A DNA stretch of 64,000 bases. Source: Isoetes taiwanensis (lineage: Eukaryota; Streptophyta; Lycopodiopsida; Isoetales; Isoetaceae). The position numbers and the translations under genes were made by a program. Under the pieces are notes generated by a model. It was not told the DNA's origin, searched no databases, and worked only from the letters and a program-made list of their open reading frames with translations. Positions within the stretch are counted from its first letter, which is position 1; the number at the start of each line of letters is the position of its first letter. Shown here in pieces: positions 21,901 to 32,744 of the stretch. The stretch spans positions 10,543,525 through 10,607,524 of the forward strand of contig JAJEKV010000017.1 of NCBI GenBank assembly GCA_021234155.1, in the 5' to 3' direction.

Positions 21901-23815
21901 TTAAGTTTCGAAGGCCATATCCTAGTCAGATTCAACCAGGACCTTGCACCATATCATCGTGTAAAGATAGAGTGTTGCTGCCAGAAGTAGGACCCTTAAA
22001 ACCCTCTGGAAGCATCTCGCCCCAAAAGTTCCTTCCCGAAGACCCCTTGTGCTGGACAGGCAACTCCTCCACTTTGGAATTGTGCATTGGCTCTTCTAAT
22101 GGACTCATAGCATCGGCATTACTCTAGGGACCAAGTTTTGTGGGCAAAAGACCACCCCTTCTTGAAGAATCGCCAAAGTAGCTGATGTCCAACACACTTG
22201 TAGTCAATTGGCCTAGGAGATCCTTCGGAATCCTGCCAAGCCCGTGGTTCGTGTTTCTTTGGCAAAACTGATCATGTAACTTGGTTCCTAGGATATTTTT
22301 GCCATTCTAGATGATATGGCAGAGTTGAATCGCCATTCTGGAGCTTATGTACTGCACCAACGACGAAACACTTGGGTTTCTAAATGGTCGCCCGCAAAAC
22401 GATTCGTGGTTTAGTAAATTCTCATGGACTGACTTGGATTTTTCTGAACCTTCTCGAAGTAGGGTCCTTGAACAAAGGATTCAACGGTCGGATAGGGAAA
22501 CTGAGTTCCGGGGGGGGGGGAGGCATTAGCATACGGCCTCCAGGAGGAGCGCTGCCAGGAAAGGCTACCTCCACAACCTTTCTGGGTTCTGTCTCCTGGA
22601 GTCTGGCTTCTCCCCTCTGATAAGATAGCCGCACAAAGTTCTAGCCTTCTTCGACTTGGGGAAGGCAGCCAACTCCTTAAGTTTTTGAAGTTCCCTCTAT
22701 TCTATCCCTTGCCAAACTCCTCTACCAAAAATCCCAAAGATTGTCATAATTCTTGTATAAAATCCTAGTCATCATGTCCATGTCACCAATATCTTTCCAT
22801 GTCATCCAAAACTTGCCAACATCACCCAATGAAAAAACCAAAGATGTACATCTTTTAATTTTTTGCCTAGTCAAAACTTGGCCTTGCTTATTTGGAATGC
22901 CGTATTACCAATTTTAGTGCCACGTCATCTTTTCCATGCTGTTTTTGTTGGCGCCACAAGGGTAACGGCATGCCCTGCCAAATCCTGGCCACCTGTGGCA
23001 GCCCATAACGTAAACCTCCTCGAATAAATTTAGCAACGCCTTAAAAGACAATGGTTAAAAATAAACCTAGGTCATGATAACTTTATATTTCAATATTTCG
23101 GCCTCACGAATGTGTGATCATGATATGTTTCTTGAATATGACTTATATAAAGTCAAATATTCATGCATATCCAAGATGCATATTCATTCTGTGTTTCATC
23201 ACCAAATTGTGCAGGTTACTTTCTATAGATCCCTATGATCATTGCCTCTGATATATGATGACTACTTTTAATTTCTAACAGTAAGTAAGTAACGCAACTC
23301 TAAATTAACATCTAAAATTAATATTTGTTAATATTTATCTACAACACATGCATAACTAAGGTCGCCTAACATATAATGAAGTTTGTTTAACATTTGTCTC
23401 CAACATGTTTCCAATGTGCCCAACTACTAGAGAATCAAGTTCTCGCCTTGATCTAGTACTTGGGTAACCGAATTCCATAGCGAAAAACAACTCCCCTTTG
23501 TGGCTAAAAATAATACTTTTAACAATAAAATATGGCAACTACTTTACATGCCAACATAATAACTACTTTACATGCCAAACAAGTCGTAAAGTACTAAGCT
23601 ACTCAATGCATATCTTAAATGATGAAAAAGAACACCCCCAAAAAAAAAAAAAAAGGAAAAGAAAAAAAACCCAATATTTGTACATCTCAAAGTGAAGACT
23701 TAGAAACCTAGAAGAGGCAATAACTAGCTATCCAGATGCAACAAAAGGCAACATCATCTACAAATGCAAGAAATTAAGTTCAATTCCTACAGTGAAATCG
23801 TATTTATGCCCGGCA
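21901..23815. other. Repeat-like intergenic DNA
   Basis: It holds the reverse-oriented copy (22122-22204) of the 20627 segment, a G10 run near 22508, and A-rich runs near 23640. Protein-coding signatures are absent. The 22347-22634 open frames on both strands overlap the G-run and have no motif. Confidence 0.4.
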
Positions 23816-23820
23816 ATGCC

Positions 23821-23910
23821 AGGCACTTGTTACTAGTACACTACTAGTTTAGTTCTAACACCTCAAGGCACTTGTTACTAGTACACTACTAGTTTAGTTC
23901 TAACACCTCA
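23821..23910 (+). repeat. Perfect 45-bp tandem duplication
   Basis: The unit beginning AGGCACTTGTTACTAGTACA occurs twice in direct succession (23821-23865 and 23866-23910) without differences. Each unit contains the palindromic ACTAGTACACTACTAGT. A recent slippage or repair duplication. Confidence 0.9.
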
Positions 23911-25516
23911 AATTATATGCCCGCATAAATCTAACAAGTCAAATTATATATTTATAAACTCCAAAAGAGGCAAATGCAATCATATTCTTTTACTGCCAAA
24001 GTTCAAAAGTATGCATTTACCAAAAATCTTATTCCTTATGAAAAATATTACCATTACTACATTTGGTATGAAAGTATAAGCTATAATATAGACCCCAAAC
24101 AATATGGCAAATTTTCTAAGCAATATTCTATGTTTTAAATGGCTATTTTCTTCGCCAATCTCCCTTCATTTCTGGAACTAAAATGGCCAAAATGGTGGTA
24201 TGTCCTATATCACCAAGTAATAATTTGGCTATTCCAATCCTTTAGCTGCCAATAAACTGCTACAAAATGGTGAGAATGCATATATTACATACCTAACTCA
24301 TCCTATTCATAGGATATTCGCCATAATAGGTCATTCGCAACCAAATGGTCTACTGGGACAATTAAAATGTTCATGTCTGGGGAACTACAACTAAATTTCA
24401 TGCCCAGATTTACTCCTATGCACCTTCTCCCCTCCCCTCCCCCTTTTCTAGTCCATTTCTAACCTTTACTTGCCCCTTTCTAGCCCCTCCACCCCCTCTC
24501 TAGAACTCAAATATAGACATGATAACCCCAATGTCCATAGCAACTTCCATGGATATGCCTATAGATTGGGGAGACCTCCTACGTCCACAATTTCAACATC
24601 AGCTGACATTGGGTATGTTCAATATGGCATGCAAAAGGTTTACTAGAAACTATGATAGATTCAATCTCAATTCATAGAACAAACAGACCAAGAAAGCCTG
24701 ACAAGTCTACCCTGAAAAAGGAGGCGAGGACAAAGGCATATGCAACACGACGGGATAGGCAGGCATATGGCTGACGATTAAACCAAGCAGCAAGTCGCTC
24801 ACAAGCAACTCAAGATTGGGCATTTGAAGAGCCTTGGAAGCAAGTACAGATAAATGTCAAATGCTTTACACATAACCTCGCATGACTTGCTGAACAAATA
24901 GTCTTCGACACTCTCATTGCTAAAAAAGCAGCTTGCCACAGAAAAGCAACGGACTTTCAAGATGGAGCTGGGGATGTAACAATTTGATGATCGCTTTGAA
25001 CTTGCATAGTTTGAACAACACCAAAATAGATAGGACATCGCCAACCTCCAAGCTGAACTCACCATGGCGACTGGAAGCTTTGAGATATTAGGGAGACCAT
25101 AATATAATTCTACGCAAGGGCTGCAGAGATAGCTACCAAGATCCAACGAAATGTTCAAACAACTTTAATGGATAGTAAAACACAACAGCTTCTTCAAGCC
25201 ATGCATAACAAGATAATGCTCTGGAAAAAGCAGATTTTGGGCATCCAAGCTTCCGAGATTGGAGGCAAACTCCTCCATTCATGACTATGTCCTGCAAGAG
25301 CTGCAAAAGACAATTTCAATGCATGTTAGGGGGCTTCATGCAGATCCTCATAAACAATTGCACCATTGCATGGGGGAATCGGAGAAACAGGCTGTGAGGC
25401 ACCAAGAGCTAAGTTTAGCTTCAAACACTAAAGGCTAATGTTGATATAGCAGCCACTACTGCATTGAACTACTTGCGATAAAACTAGCATAACAGACAAA
25501 CCTGAGCATGCAAAAG
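23911..25516. other. Spacer left of the LTR retrotransposon
   Basis: AT-rich to 24400, then a pyrimidine-rich patch (24420-24510) and mixed sequence. The 119-codon minus-strand frame at 24799-25158 is cysteine-, serine- and tyrosine-rich without a recognisable domain. The continuous pre-insertion sequence resumes at 38647, after the element. Confidence 0.4.
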
Positions 25517-25521
25517 CAATC

Positions 25522-27142
25522 TGTGACGTTCCATGGAAATATACGCTATAAATACGTATATTTTCGGGTCCGTCACTATACAAGTCTACCCTTGTAGCCT
25601 TGTATACCTTAGGTAGTGGCATAAGGTGCATATCTAAGTTAATTATATAACTTAGATAACCTTGGGACAAGGCCAATTTCCACGTGGCCTTATCCTATTG
25701 GGCAACCGCCACACGACCTTATCCCATTGGAGCCACATGGCATGACATGTGGACCCTAACCTATATAGGCCTAAACCCCAACCCTAGGCCTCTTTTCTAG
25801 CTCCAACATCTTGAGAACCTTCTTCGCACTCGAAACTCCGTTTCGAGAGTCGTTTGCTATGGCATAGCCTAGCACAGCAGCCCCCAGAGCGTTTGCACGA
25901 TCTTGGAGCGAGCACTACTTCGACCACCTCGAAGATCATGGAGACGCCTGGAGTAGGAGGAAGTTCCTCGGGAGCAGGTGTTTGGATTAGAGTCCTTGGT
26001 AGATCATCTGGAAGTTAGGACTCCAGATGGGTTAGCATTTCGTGTCTCTAGTAAAGCCTTCCTAGAACACTTAGTCAACGTCTTGAATCCTAATCAAGGA
26101 ATCCTAACTGTAAGTTAGATATGTATGATGAAGTTTAGATATTATTCTCATGATTATCATGTTATGTGGATATGTGATGTTGGTTGATCATGTTTGCTCC
26201 TCTTGTATTGGGAAGGGGGGTAGAGACCTAGCATTCATTACTTAATAATGCTCCTAGTTTAGACCCTTTAGTTCCTATTATATACGGCCTGTGCATAGGA
26301 ACCCACCGGGCTATTGGAGCTATGGTATGACTCAGCACTATGTAACGGGGCTAGAGGCAAGACAGACTGAGGGTCCCTGCTGAGCGTGGCTAATGGGGAC
26401 CCCATAGCATGCTAGGTTTATGGCCAGTCACTTCAAGTGGGCCGGGCATGGGTCCGACACCTCTTGGGGCAATGGCACCGCCCTGCCTCTCAAGAGTTGC
26501 AGGTGATGGCCTGGCTCTTGTTTTGGGGGTTTAAGTCGGAGAAGAATCGTATGACACCGCGATTCTCTAGCCGCCCGTGGAATCTCTAGACCCCGGGAAG
26601 GGGAGATTGAACTCTTCCTGCCGCAATGGACTGGGGAGATACAACCCGGAGTAGTCTCGACGGGTGATGCCATGAGATTGCGTATCCGGAAGGCTAGAGT
26701 CGTACCAGAGCCCGATCTAGCCTATCTGCAAAGTATGCATAGGAGGGGCGGATGGAGTGGTCAATCCTAGCCATTGTCTATAGCCAGCCCTGTTATTGTT
26801 ATGACCCGGTTTGCTCTATCTTGTGGCCTAGCCGTCAGTCTTCCTAGCCATGTGTCTGAGCCTTGGGTAGGATCATCTCTATTGTATCCATGGATGTATG
26901 GATGTGTTACCCTTCGAGGTAGTTAGATGCATTGTTATTGCTAGTTCTGACGTTGTTTATGCTTCCGCTGTGATAGGAGCCGATAGGGGAAGGGCGCGCA
27001 AGACACCTTCGCGTTCCCTTCCCACACTAGGGGTGCCCTGGAGTGCGAGATAGATGGAGGGCCTGTGGGGTCGATGGACCGGATGGGGGATTTCTTACGG
27101 AGTGTACGGCCGGGCGCTGTATATTTTGTAGGCAGCGTCACA
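25522..27142 (+). repeat. Left LTR
   Basis: 1621 bp, TGTGACG...CGTCACA, a perfect 7-bp terminal inverted repeat. A TATA-like CTATATAG lies at 25761-25768, followed by CTAAACCCCAACCCTAGG (telobox-like), a plausible promoter and transcription start region. Compared with the right LTR it has 94 extra bases (25634-25727) and lacks a 24-base segment. The 1621-94+24 arithmetic gives exactly the 1551-bp right LTR, which confirms both boundaries. Short open frames inside the LTR are not genes. Confidence 0.93.
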
Positions 27143-27143
27143 A

Positions 27144-27159
27144 TGGTATCAGAGCCATG
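27144..27159 (+). promoter_or_regulatory. Primer-binding site (tRNA-iMet)
   Basis: TGGTATCAGAGCCATG begins one base after the LTR end. It matches the 3' end of plant initiator-methionine tRNA, the usual minus-strand primer of plant Ty1 and Ty3 elements. Confidence 0.92.
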
Positions 27160-27682
27160 TTCTTGGTTGACCATGAACTAGCATTGATCATATCCCTAGC
27201 TAGGTAGTCTGACCGGCTTAATAGGGTGTGGGATGAAAATTCCACCATTGAACCTCGAAAATAGAGGGAATATTTTTCTCCTAGGTAGTGGGTTCGTAAA
27301 ATTAGGTCAAGTTGTTAAACGTAGGAGAAAGAATAAGTCAAATAAACATTCTAGTAAAATTGGAGTGAAAATTATGCATGGGCATCAAATTTCACACAAA
27401 ATGGATCGAAGAATCATCCCAATCCAAGACCCGGGTGAAAAATGGTGCAAATCTATAATTGGCGCTTCAAACCATTAGGAAAATTCGAATTTTAAGGTAT
27501 AATACAGCAGTAACCATCAATTAATAAGTATGCATAGTGGGTTAATTAACACGGAAGGAGAATATTTCCTAGAGCATCTTTCTTTTTAAATACCTTTTGC
27601 CACCCATTTCCCCCTATCTTTCCCCTAAACCTCTCTCATTTGATCTCCAGCTTAACTTAATCAGTTTCCTTAACCGTAAGAT
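27160..27682 (+). other. Retrotransposon leader
   Basis: Non-coding leader between the primer-binding site and the first ORF, AT-rich, with no ORF of note. It should carry packaging and dimerisation signals, but none can be pinpointed by eye. Confidence 0.5.
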
Positions 27683-28837
27683 ATGGCACGCACCAAATGC
27701 ACAGCCAGGAAGTTCAGCCCCAGGCGCACACCTTCGATGGCGGCAGCAGCAGGTGGTGGGAAGAAGATCCCCGATCATCTCAAGCTGGGGAGGGAGGAGG
27801 AGTCGTCGAGCTCGACAGACGACACCTTCCATGCCTCCCAAGAGAGGGAGGAGAGAAGCTTTACGGTGGACACCCAGTGGATGGAGGAGACCGTCACCCT
27901 CAGCTGGCCGTCGGAGCAGGAGGAGCAGCAGCAGGGGGATGAGCAGGAGGAGGAGCTTCAGCAACAGGATGAGCAGCAACAGCAGGAGGAGGAGGAGGAG
28001 CAGGAGCAGCCGCGACAAGAGGAGGTCGACACCTCTAGGAAGAGGAAAGACAAGGAGAAGGTGGCCGAATGGCCGGAGGAGAGGGCGCAGAGGAAGAAAA
28101 GGGAGAGGGAGAAGGAGGCACGGAGAAGGGAGAAGCGGTCCAAAAGGGACCAGGACCGGCCAAGGGGCATGTCCACATCCAGTAACCTCGTCGGGAACCT
28201 ATCGACGAGGAGGAGGAGACAGAAGAAGCCGGGCAGGAGGAAGAAGAGCCCGAGCAAGACGCCGGGGAACCCTCAGACCCCGACGCCTGCCCACCGTACA
28301 CTAAGTGGCCCAAGCCACCTAAGGTAATTAAGAAGCAGAAGATGGGCGAGCGGGAATTCATGCTGAAGCGGGATCGTGAATTCCAGTGTCGCAAGAAAGC
28401 ATACCAAGAGTACCTCCGCAGATGGCAGGTACAATAACTGGTATTGCAAGTAGAACATACAAAAGTACGTTAGAGGCGGGAGACCCAAGAACCAGCCGAA
28501 GCCGCCGCCACCACGGCCAGAGCCGCCGAAGAAGGTTCACCACGGGCCCAACTCCAAGCATGTCCATGTGTTCCGGGAGATTAGGCACTTTCAACAGTGC
28601 ACTAATCTCCTCATTCGGAAGGCGCAGTTCGAACGGCGCCTTTGCAAAATAATGCAGGAATTTCGGACAAACTACAGGGTCACACCCCTGATGGTCCGAT
28701 CCCTGCAGGAGGCAGCAGAGGCAGAGCTCGTGCAGCTTTTTAAAGGAGACAACCTATGCGCCATCCACGCCAAGCGAGTGACGGTCATGCCCAAGGGCCT
28801 CCACCTGGCGAGGAGGATACGCAAGGAGAAGCCTTGA
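27683..28837 (+). pseudogene. Retrotransposon-borne histone H3-like ORF (tail, long linker, histone fold)
   Basis: The ORF starts at 27683 with MARTKCTARKFSPRRTP. Residues A-R-T-K-x-T-A-R-K equal the H3 N-terminal tail except position 5, keeping the equivalents of R2, T3, K4, T6, R8 and K9. Next come a Ser/Asp patch, a Gln/Glu-rich acidic stretch (about residues 76-115) and a Lys/Arg-rich stretch (about 118-160) that could be a nuclear signal. The same frame later encodes an H3 histone fold at about 28565-28834. It includes FREIRHFQQCTNLLIRK (alpha-N and alpha-1), SLQEAAEAELVQLF (alpha-2), NLCAIHAKRVT and MPK..LARRIRKEKP before TGA at 28835. By hand, 37 of the last 64 residues equal canonical H3, with no loop-1 insertion of the CENH3 kind. 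Start to stop spans exactly 385 codons, but TAA at 28325 and TAG at 28451 interrupt that frame. Frame 1 reads better between about 28186 and 28430 (acidic, then KKQKMGEREFMLKR), so compensating indels are likely. It is the first long ORF of the element's RNA. Confidence 0.85.
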
Positions 28838-29078
28838 AGAGCTTCAATTTTTGTACATAAGCTAAATTTTCATATATATAAAATATCTTTGTGTATTCCA
28901 ACCTTACACCTATAAAAGTATCTTTTCCCTGTAAATTAATTTCTTAATTGGCATAAAAGTGTTCTTGTATAAATTGAATTGCTGTAGAATCTTTTCCATT
29001 GTACTTAGAATGCTCTTTAATTGCTAAAGTAGGAAAAAAAAATTGACCTAAACATCAAAAATTTGGCTCGAAGTCAAC
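28838..29078 (+). other. AT-rich spacer inside the retrotransposon
   Basis: Non-coding, AT-rich sequence after the H3-like stop, with several AATAAA-like and ATATAT tracts. It could be an intron or a 3' UTR of a subgenomic H3-like transcript; neither can be shown. Confidence 0.4.
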
Positions 29079-29555
29079 CCACTCCGGTCACTCCGCGCCA
29101 AAGCCCTCTGCGTTCGTGACGCAGATCCCTTTTGCGCAAAGTGACCCGAGTCACTTGATTTGGGGCAAAATTGATCCAAATTTTGTACTAAAAGACGTTA
29201 GAATGCTTAGAATCTGTCTAGAAATGCAGTATAATACTTAAATTTTGCTAAAAATGTCAAAAAATAGCCAAGATCAGGCCACGTCGGTCACTCCGCGCCA
29301 AAGCCCTCTGCGTTTGCGATGCAGACCCCTTTCGTGCGAAATGACCCAAGTCACCCATAGTTGCACTTTTAGATGTCTATTTAGCATGAAATAAGTTGCT
29401 GGTTGGTCTAGAATTGATCCAAATAGGCATTTTAGTATCTTATAACCCTTAGAAATGTTCAGTTTTCATAGAAATCAGCCCACTCCGGTCACTTCGCGCC
29501 AAAGCCCTCTGCGTTCGCGGCAGACCCCTTTCGCGCAAAGTGACCCGAGTCGACC
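29079..29555 (+). repeat. Three 200-bp tandem repeats, each with a 60-nt hairpin
   Basis: Copies start near 29079, 29278 and 29480. The conserved core runs from GGTCACTCCGCGCCAAAG to TGCGCAAAGTGACC. GGTCACT pairs with AGTGACC, GCGC with GCGC, CAAAG with CTTTTG, and an inner TCTGCG or TCTGC pairs with CGCAGA or GCAGA, giving one long stem. The second copy has one mismatch in the outer stem. The inner stem is kept in all three although loop bases differ. The spacers share AATTGATCCAAAT. They lie between the H3-like ORF and the second accessory ORF and could act as RNA structures in the genomic transcript. Confidence 0.7.
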
Positions 29556-29843
29556 AAGTTTGACCATGAATTGCTCAAATTTGACCCAACAAACTGCCAT
29601 GTAGTCTTTCTTGACTTGTTTTGCTTAGATTTGCACTTCATGTTACCTCATTTGGAGATCCATAGCCTTAGAACAAAGGTCTATTCGATCAAGAACCCTT
29701 GTGCACGGAAACCTAGGCAGCCTTAGTCTATATAAGGAGGCCTCATTTGCCATTTTCTCTTCACCAAACTTGCTCTCACCCTCTTAGGCAATTCCAGCCC
29801 TTTGTCAACTCTTTCAAGCCATTTTCTACATCTATCTCTGCTC

Positions 29844-31025
29844 AATGGCGCCCACAAATTTTGTTCAATGGTACGACAGTGCCAACCATATCCATGATTT
29901 CCCTGCTAAATAGGCCTTCCATGTGTTTGACCATCTCTTCGACCTTCATGCAACCCTGACTAGAACCCCTTACTACACTGACATAGTTTGCCAGTATAAC
30001 CAGCAAAATTTACCCTGGGAAGTTAGCCTTCCCCCAAGGGGAGGGAAGTGGGTATCCTTGGAGCTGCTGAGCCAAGCCATAGGCGGGGGATCTAGAGTCA
30101 AGGGGCAGCTGTGGAACAGGACGAAGGACATGCCTGATTACATGAGTTATAAGGCTCACAGACATAGGTTATGTTTTGGCGCACACGGCTCTATCTCTAT
30201 TCATGCAGTACAGGGCAGTCAACAACGTGGGGGAGCCTTCGATCCAGCCCTTGGACTTAGCACCTCTCAACACAAGGATAGATCAGGGCCAGATCCATGA
30301 GATCGAATCCTCAGAGTACGAGTACCGTGGCATGGCATCAGAAGCATTACAGATCGAGCAGGATTATGAGCAACTAGGGGAAGAAAACCCAGATTGAGAG
30401 AGCAGGGTGACAACAAGAATGGAGAGGCAGATAGCAAGGCACGACAACGACTTTAGGCGGGCCAACGAACCATCAATCGACATCACAGCTCTATCGCTGA
30501 TAGTGATCGAAGGGGAGGAGTACATTTTGACAAATGACATCCTCAACCTCCTATACTGCCAAGAAGAGGACGCTCAGGATCGACGAGCTCTTAGGTTCGA
30601 TTGTAAAGGAGCAGCAGAGCGACTTCATCGATTACTCTTATCAGGAAGTCCCAAGGGAAGTAGCAGAGCGGCACTCCTACGCCGGCAAGATGATGTCCGA
30701 CATCGCCGCCTACGAGTACATAAGGGAAATGTATCATCGACAGCAGCCAGTCATCCCAGAGGAAGAGTTCCAAGAAATCCAAAGCAGGTTGTATAAAGCA
30801 GGGAAGGGCCCGAGTTCTAGCCGAACTGTTCGATCGCGAAGTATGCGGGAGGCATCCATCAGCATCAATCTGGACAGTGCAACCACCATGTGGAGGAACC
30901 ATGAAGACCTCCTAGCACTGGACGTCTACGGCGGAGCCGCTCAAAGGAAGGACACGGACACGCAGACTATAGGAATGGGAAAGGCACTGGATATTACCTT
31001 CCAGTCCCCAGTCAGGGACAGATGA
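29844..31025 (+). pseudogene. Second accessory retrotransposon ORF, unknown, broken
   Basis: A coding-looking region with ATG at 29844 (MAPTNFVQWYDSANHIHDF), TAG at about 29910, then the same frame through AFHVFDHLFDLHATLTRTPY and LPPRGGKWVSLELLSQAIGG. A shift near 30170 continues as LFMQYRAVNNVGEPSIQPLD and EYEYRGMASEALQIEQDYEQ to TGA near 30397. A further frame reads MTSSTSYTAKKRTLRIDELL and SYQEVPREVAERHSYAGKMM to 31025. Composition is polar and soluble, with no membrane segment or CCHC knuckle. I recognise no family. Its place between the H3-like ORF and gag, with codon use like both, suggests it is native to the element. It might be an extended gag N-terminus or a separate factor. At least one stop and two frameshifts disable this copy. 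Confidence 0.5.
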
Positions 31026-31515
31026 TAGTTTTGCACAAGGAGTTTAGCCCACGAGCATTCTCTTCAAGAGATCCGTGGTACTCTACAACTTCGACTTTGC
31101 CAGGGACCACTTGAGAGACACACCAATGACGGTTGTCGCGGCAACAACACCCCCACTTCCTCCACCTCAAATGGCTTGAGCTCTCGAAGGTGGATCTTCC
31201 AGAAACATCCTGCGCAACATCGGCAAGGGCCTCCGACTCAAAGACGTGTTTCTTCAAGATCATGAAGGGCTCTCGCCGATGAACACTCTTGTCCCCATGT
31301 ATTATTAAATGTATAAAAATATTTTAAGATTTCTATGTACTATTACATATCCCTCTATAATGTACAGGTTTCATATGTCAATTGTCATAATCTATTGTTG
31401 ACTTATAAGTTGAATTTCAACTTGATTTCTTTTATTTATGCCTAACAATAATTGACTTGTAAATGATGTTGCACATTGTTAACCTAAATAACAACATGGG
31501 TGACTAATACTTGCA
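31026..31515 (+). other. Retrotransposon spacer, possible intron before gag
   Basis: GC-richer and possibly coding until about 31290 (several interrupted frames), then AT-rich from 31300 to a TACTTGCAG acceptor-like end at about 31516. The AT-rich part looks like an intron or a spacer upstream of gag. Confidence 0.35.
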
Positions 31516-31516
31516 G

Positions 31517-32744
31517 CCAGGAACGCCGGCTCAGGGTCTCAAGGCCACGGTCGGCAACACCAGTGGCAGCCCAGACACATGTTCGATTGGGAGAAGGACG
31601 AAGACCAGGACATGACAGTTGAGGCAATCAACACAAGACAAACACAAATGAGAAATTAGATGCAGCAATTACTACAGTGGGCAACACCGCTAATGCACAC
31701 ACAAGAATACGAGCCAACGCCACCTCCACCACCAAGATGCCTTGACGAAGCTCCTTAGCCGTTAAGGGAAGAAGCCCAGGGCACTGAGAAGAATAGAAAG
31801 AGGAAAAGAAGGAACAGGAAGAGCCCATCTCCTTCCAGGTCTAGCAGATCGGAGACCTCAGACAGTAAATCTCGAAGTAGCTCGGAGAGCGGGTCGGATA
31901 GTTCTCAAGGCAAGGATAAGAATAGGAAAATAGACGACTATCAAAAGAAGACAGTGCAATGAGCAACGTGTGGAAGACTAGAAAATTGGGGCAGTTCTCG
32001 AGCAAGGATAGGTCAGGAATGGAGGCAGAGGCATGGCTAGATGAAATGGAGGAATTTGGGAATTCCTATGGGATGAAGGACAAAGATATAGGCAAGGTAG
32101 AAACAACGAACCTAATTGGGCCAACCAGAATTTGGTGGAAGGGGTATGCCAAATCCAATAAGTTGAGGAGGAATAATTGTAGGTTCAGGATCTTTAGCAA
32201 GGCATTCCGTAAGCATTACGTCCCGAGATCCCACACGAGTAGACAGATACAGCAGTTTTACAGGTTGGATAAGGGCAACTTATCCATGGCAAGTACACTG
32301 AAGAGTTCATGAGGTTGAGACTCAATGTCCCTAGGATCACGGAAAGACAAGCAGTGGATGGGTACATTGAAGGGCTGGACAACAACATTAAGAGGTTGGT
32401 TCGGGCAATCAACCCAAGGACAATCGGGGAGGCTGAGGATAAGGCTTTGAGCTTGGAAGAGGCACCAGTAACTCCAGGGCAGAAACAACTACCATACAAA
32501 GGGAAGGCAGCGGGGCAGTATCAACCCAGGCAAGCACCCTCCACTCCAGCAAGGAGCCAGTACCAAGGGAAACCAGACAGGAAAGGCTCTTATGGGGAGC
32601 GCAAACAATAGGACACCTCAGAAGGAAAGTCAGTAAGATTTCTCTTAGACAACATCCCCAAAGAGAAAAGACAGGAATGCATAGAGAAAACGTTGTGCTT
32701 TCAGTGCTTCTAGCCAGGGCATCGAACGCACAATTGCCCTTTTG
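31517..32744 (+). pseudogene. gag: Gag (capsid and CCHC nucleocapsid), frameshifted
   Basis: The N-terminal part (31517-31960) has a Ser/Arg-rich stretch (RKRKRRNRKSPSPSRSSRSE) with stops. The capsid domain is at about 31959-32500. It starts with KLGQFSSKDRSGMEAEAWLD, followed by IWWKGYA and FRKHYVPRSHTSRQIQQFYRL, typical of Ty3 retrotransposon gag. A one-base shift near 32300 moves the frame to FMRLRLNVPRITERQAVDGYI. The nucleocapsid knuckle at 32696-32737 keeps the CX2CX4HX4C spacing (C-FQ-C-F.PG-H-RTHN-C), but a TAG replaces one spacer residue at 32711-32713, and another TAG lies at 32609. Gag would form the virus-like particle and package RNA. Confidence 0.8.

Noticed and set aside
25428-27478. 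Short ORFs in and after the left LTR
   Set aside because: They are LTR or leader sequence; the same frames occur in the right LTR with different stops.
27614-28018. Minus-strand ORF of 134 codons, leucine-rich, opposite the H3-like ORF
   Set aside because: It is the antisense of GAG/CAG-rich codons for the Glu/Gln stretch, which always gives Leu-rich shadows. The plus strand has the H3 signature.
27597-28304. Plus-strand 235-codon Arg/Ser-rich ORF overlapping the H3-like ORF
   Set aside because: A shifted frame of the same repetitive codons. It has no motif, while the other frame starts with ATG and ARTK-x-TARK.
28428-28454. A 25-base GT..AG mini-intron that would restore the H3-like frame
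   Set aside because: Removing it would join frames 1 and 2 neatly, but plant introns are not that short; an indel is more likely.
28565-28837. Centromeric H3 (CENH3) as the identity of the histone fold
   Set aside because: The long N-terminal part is reminiscent, but loop 1 has no insertion and the tail keeps ARTK-x-TARK, so a divergent H3 is the safer call.
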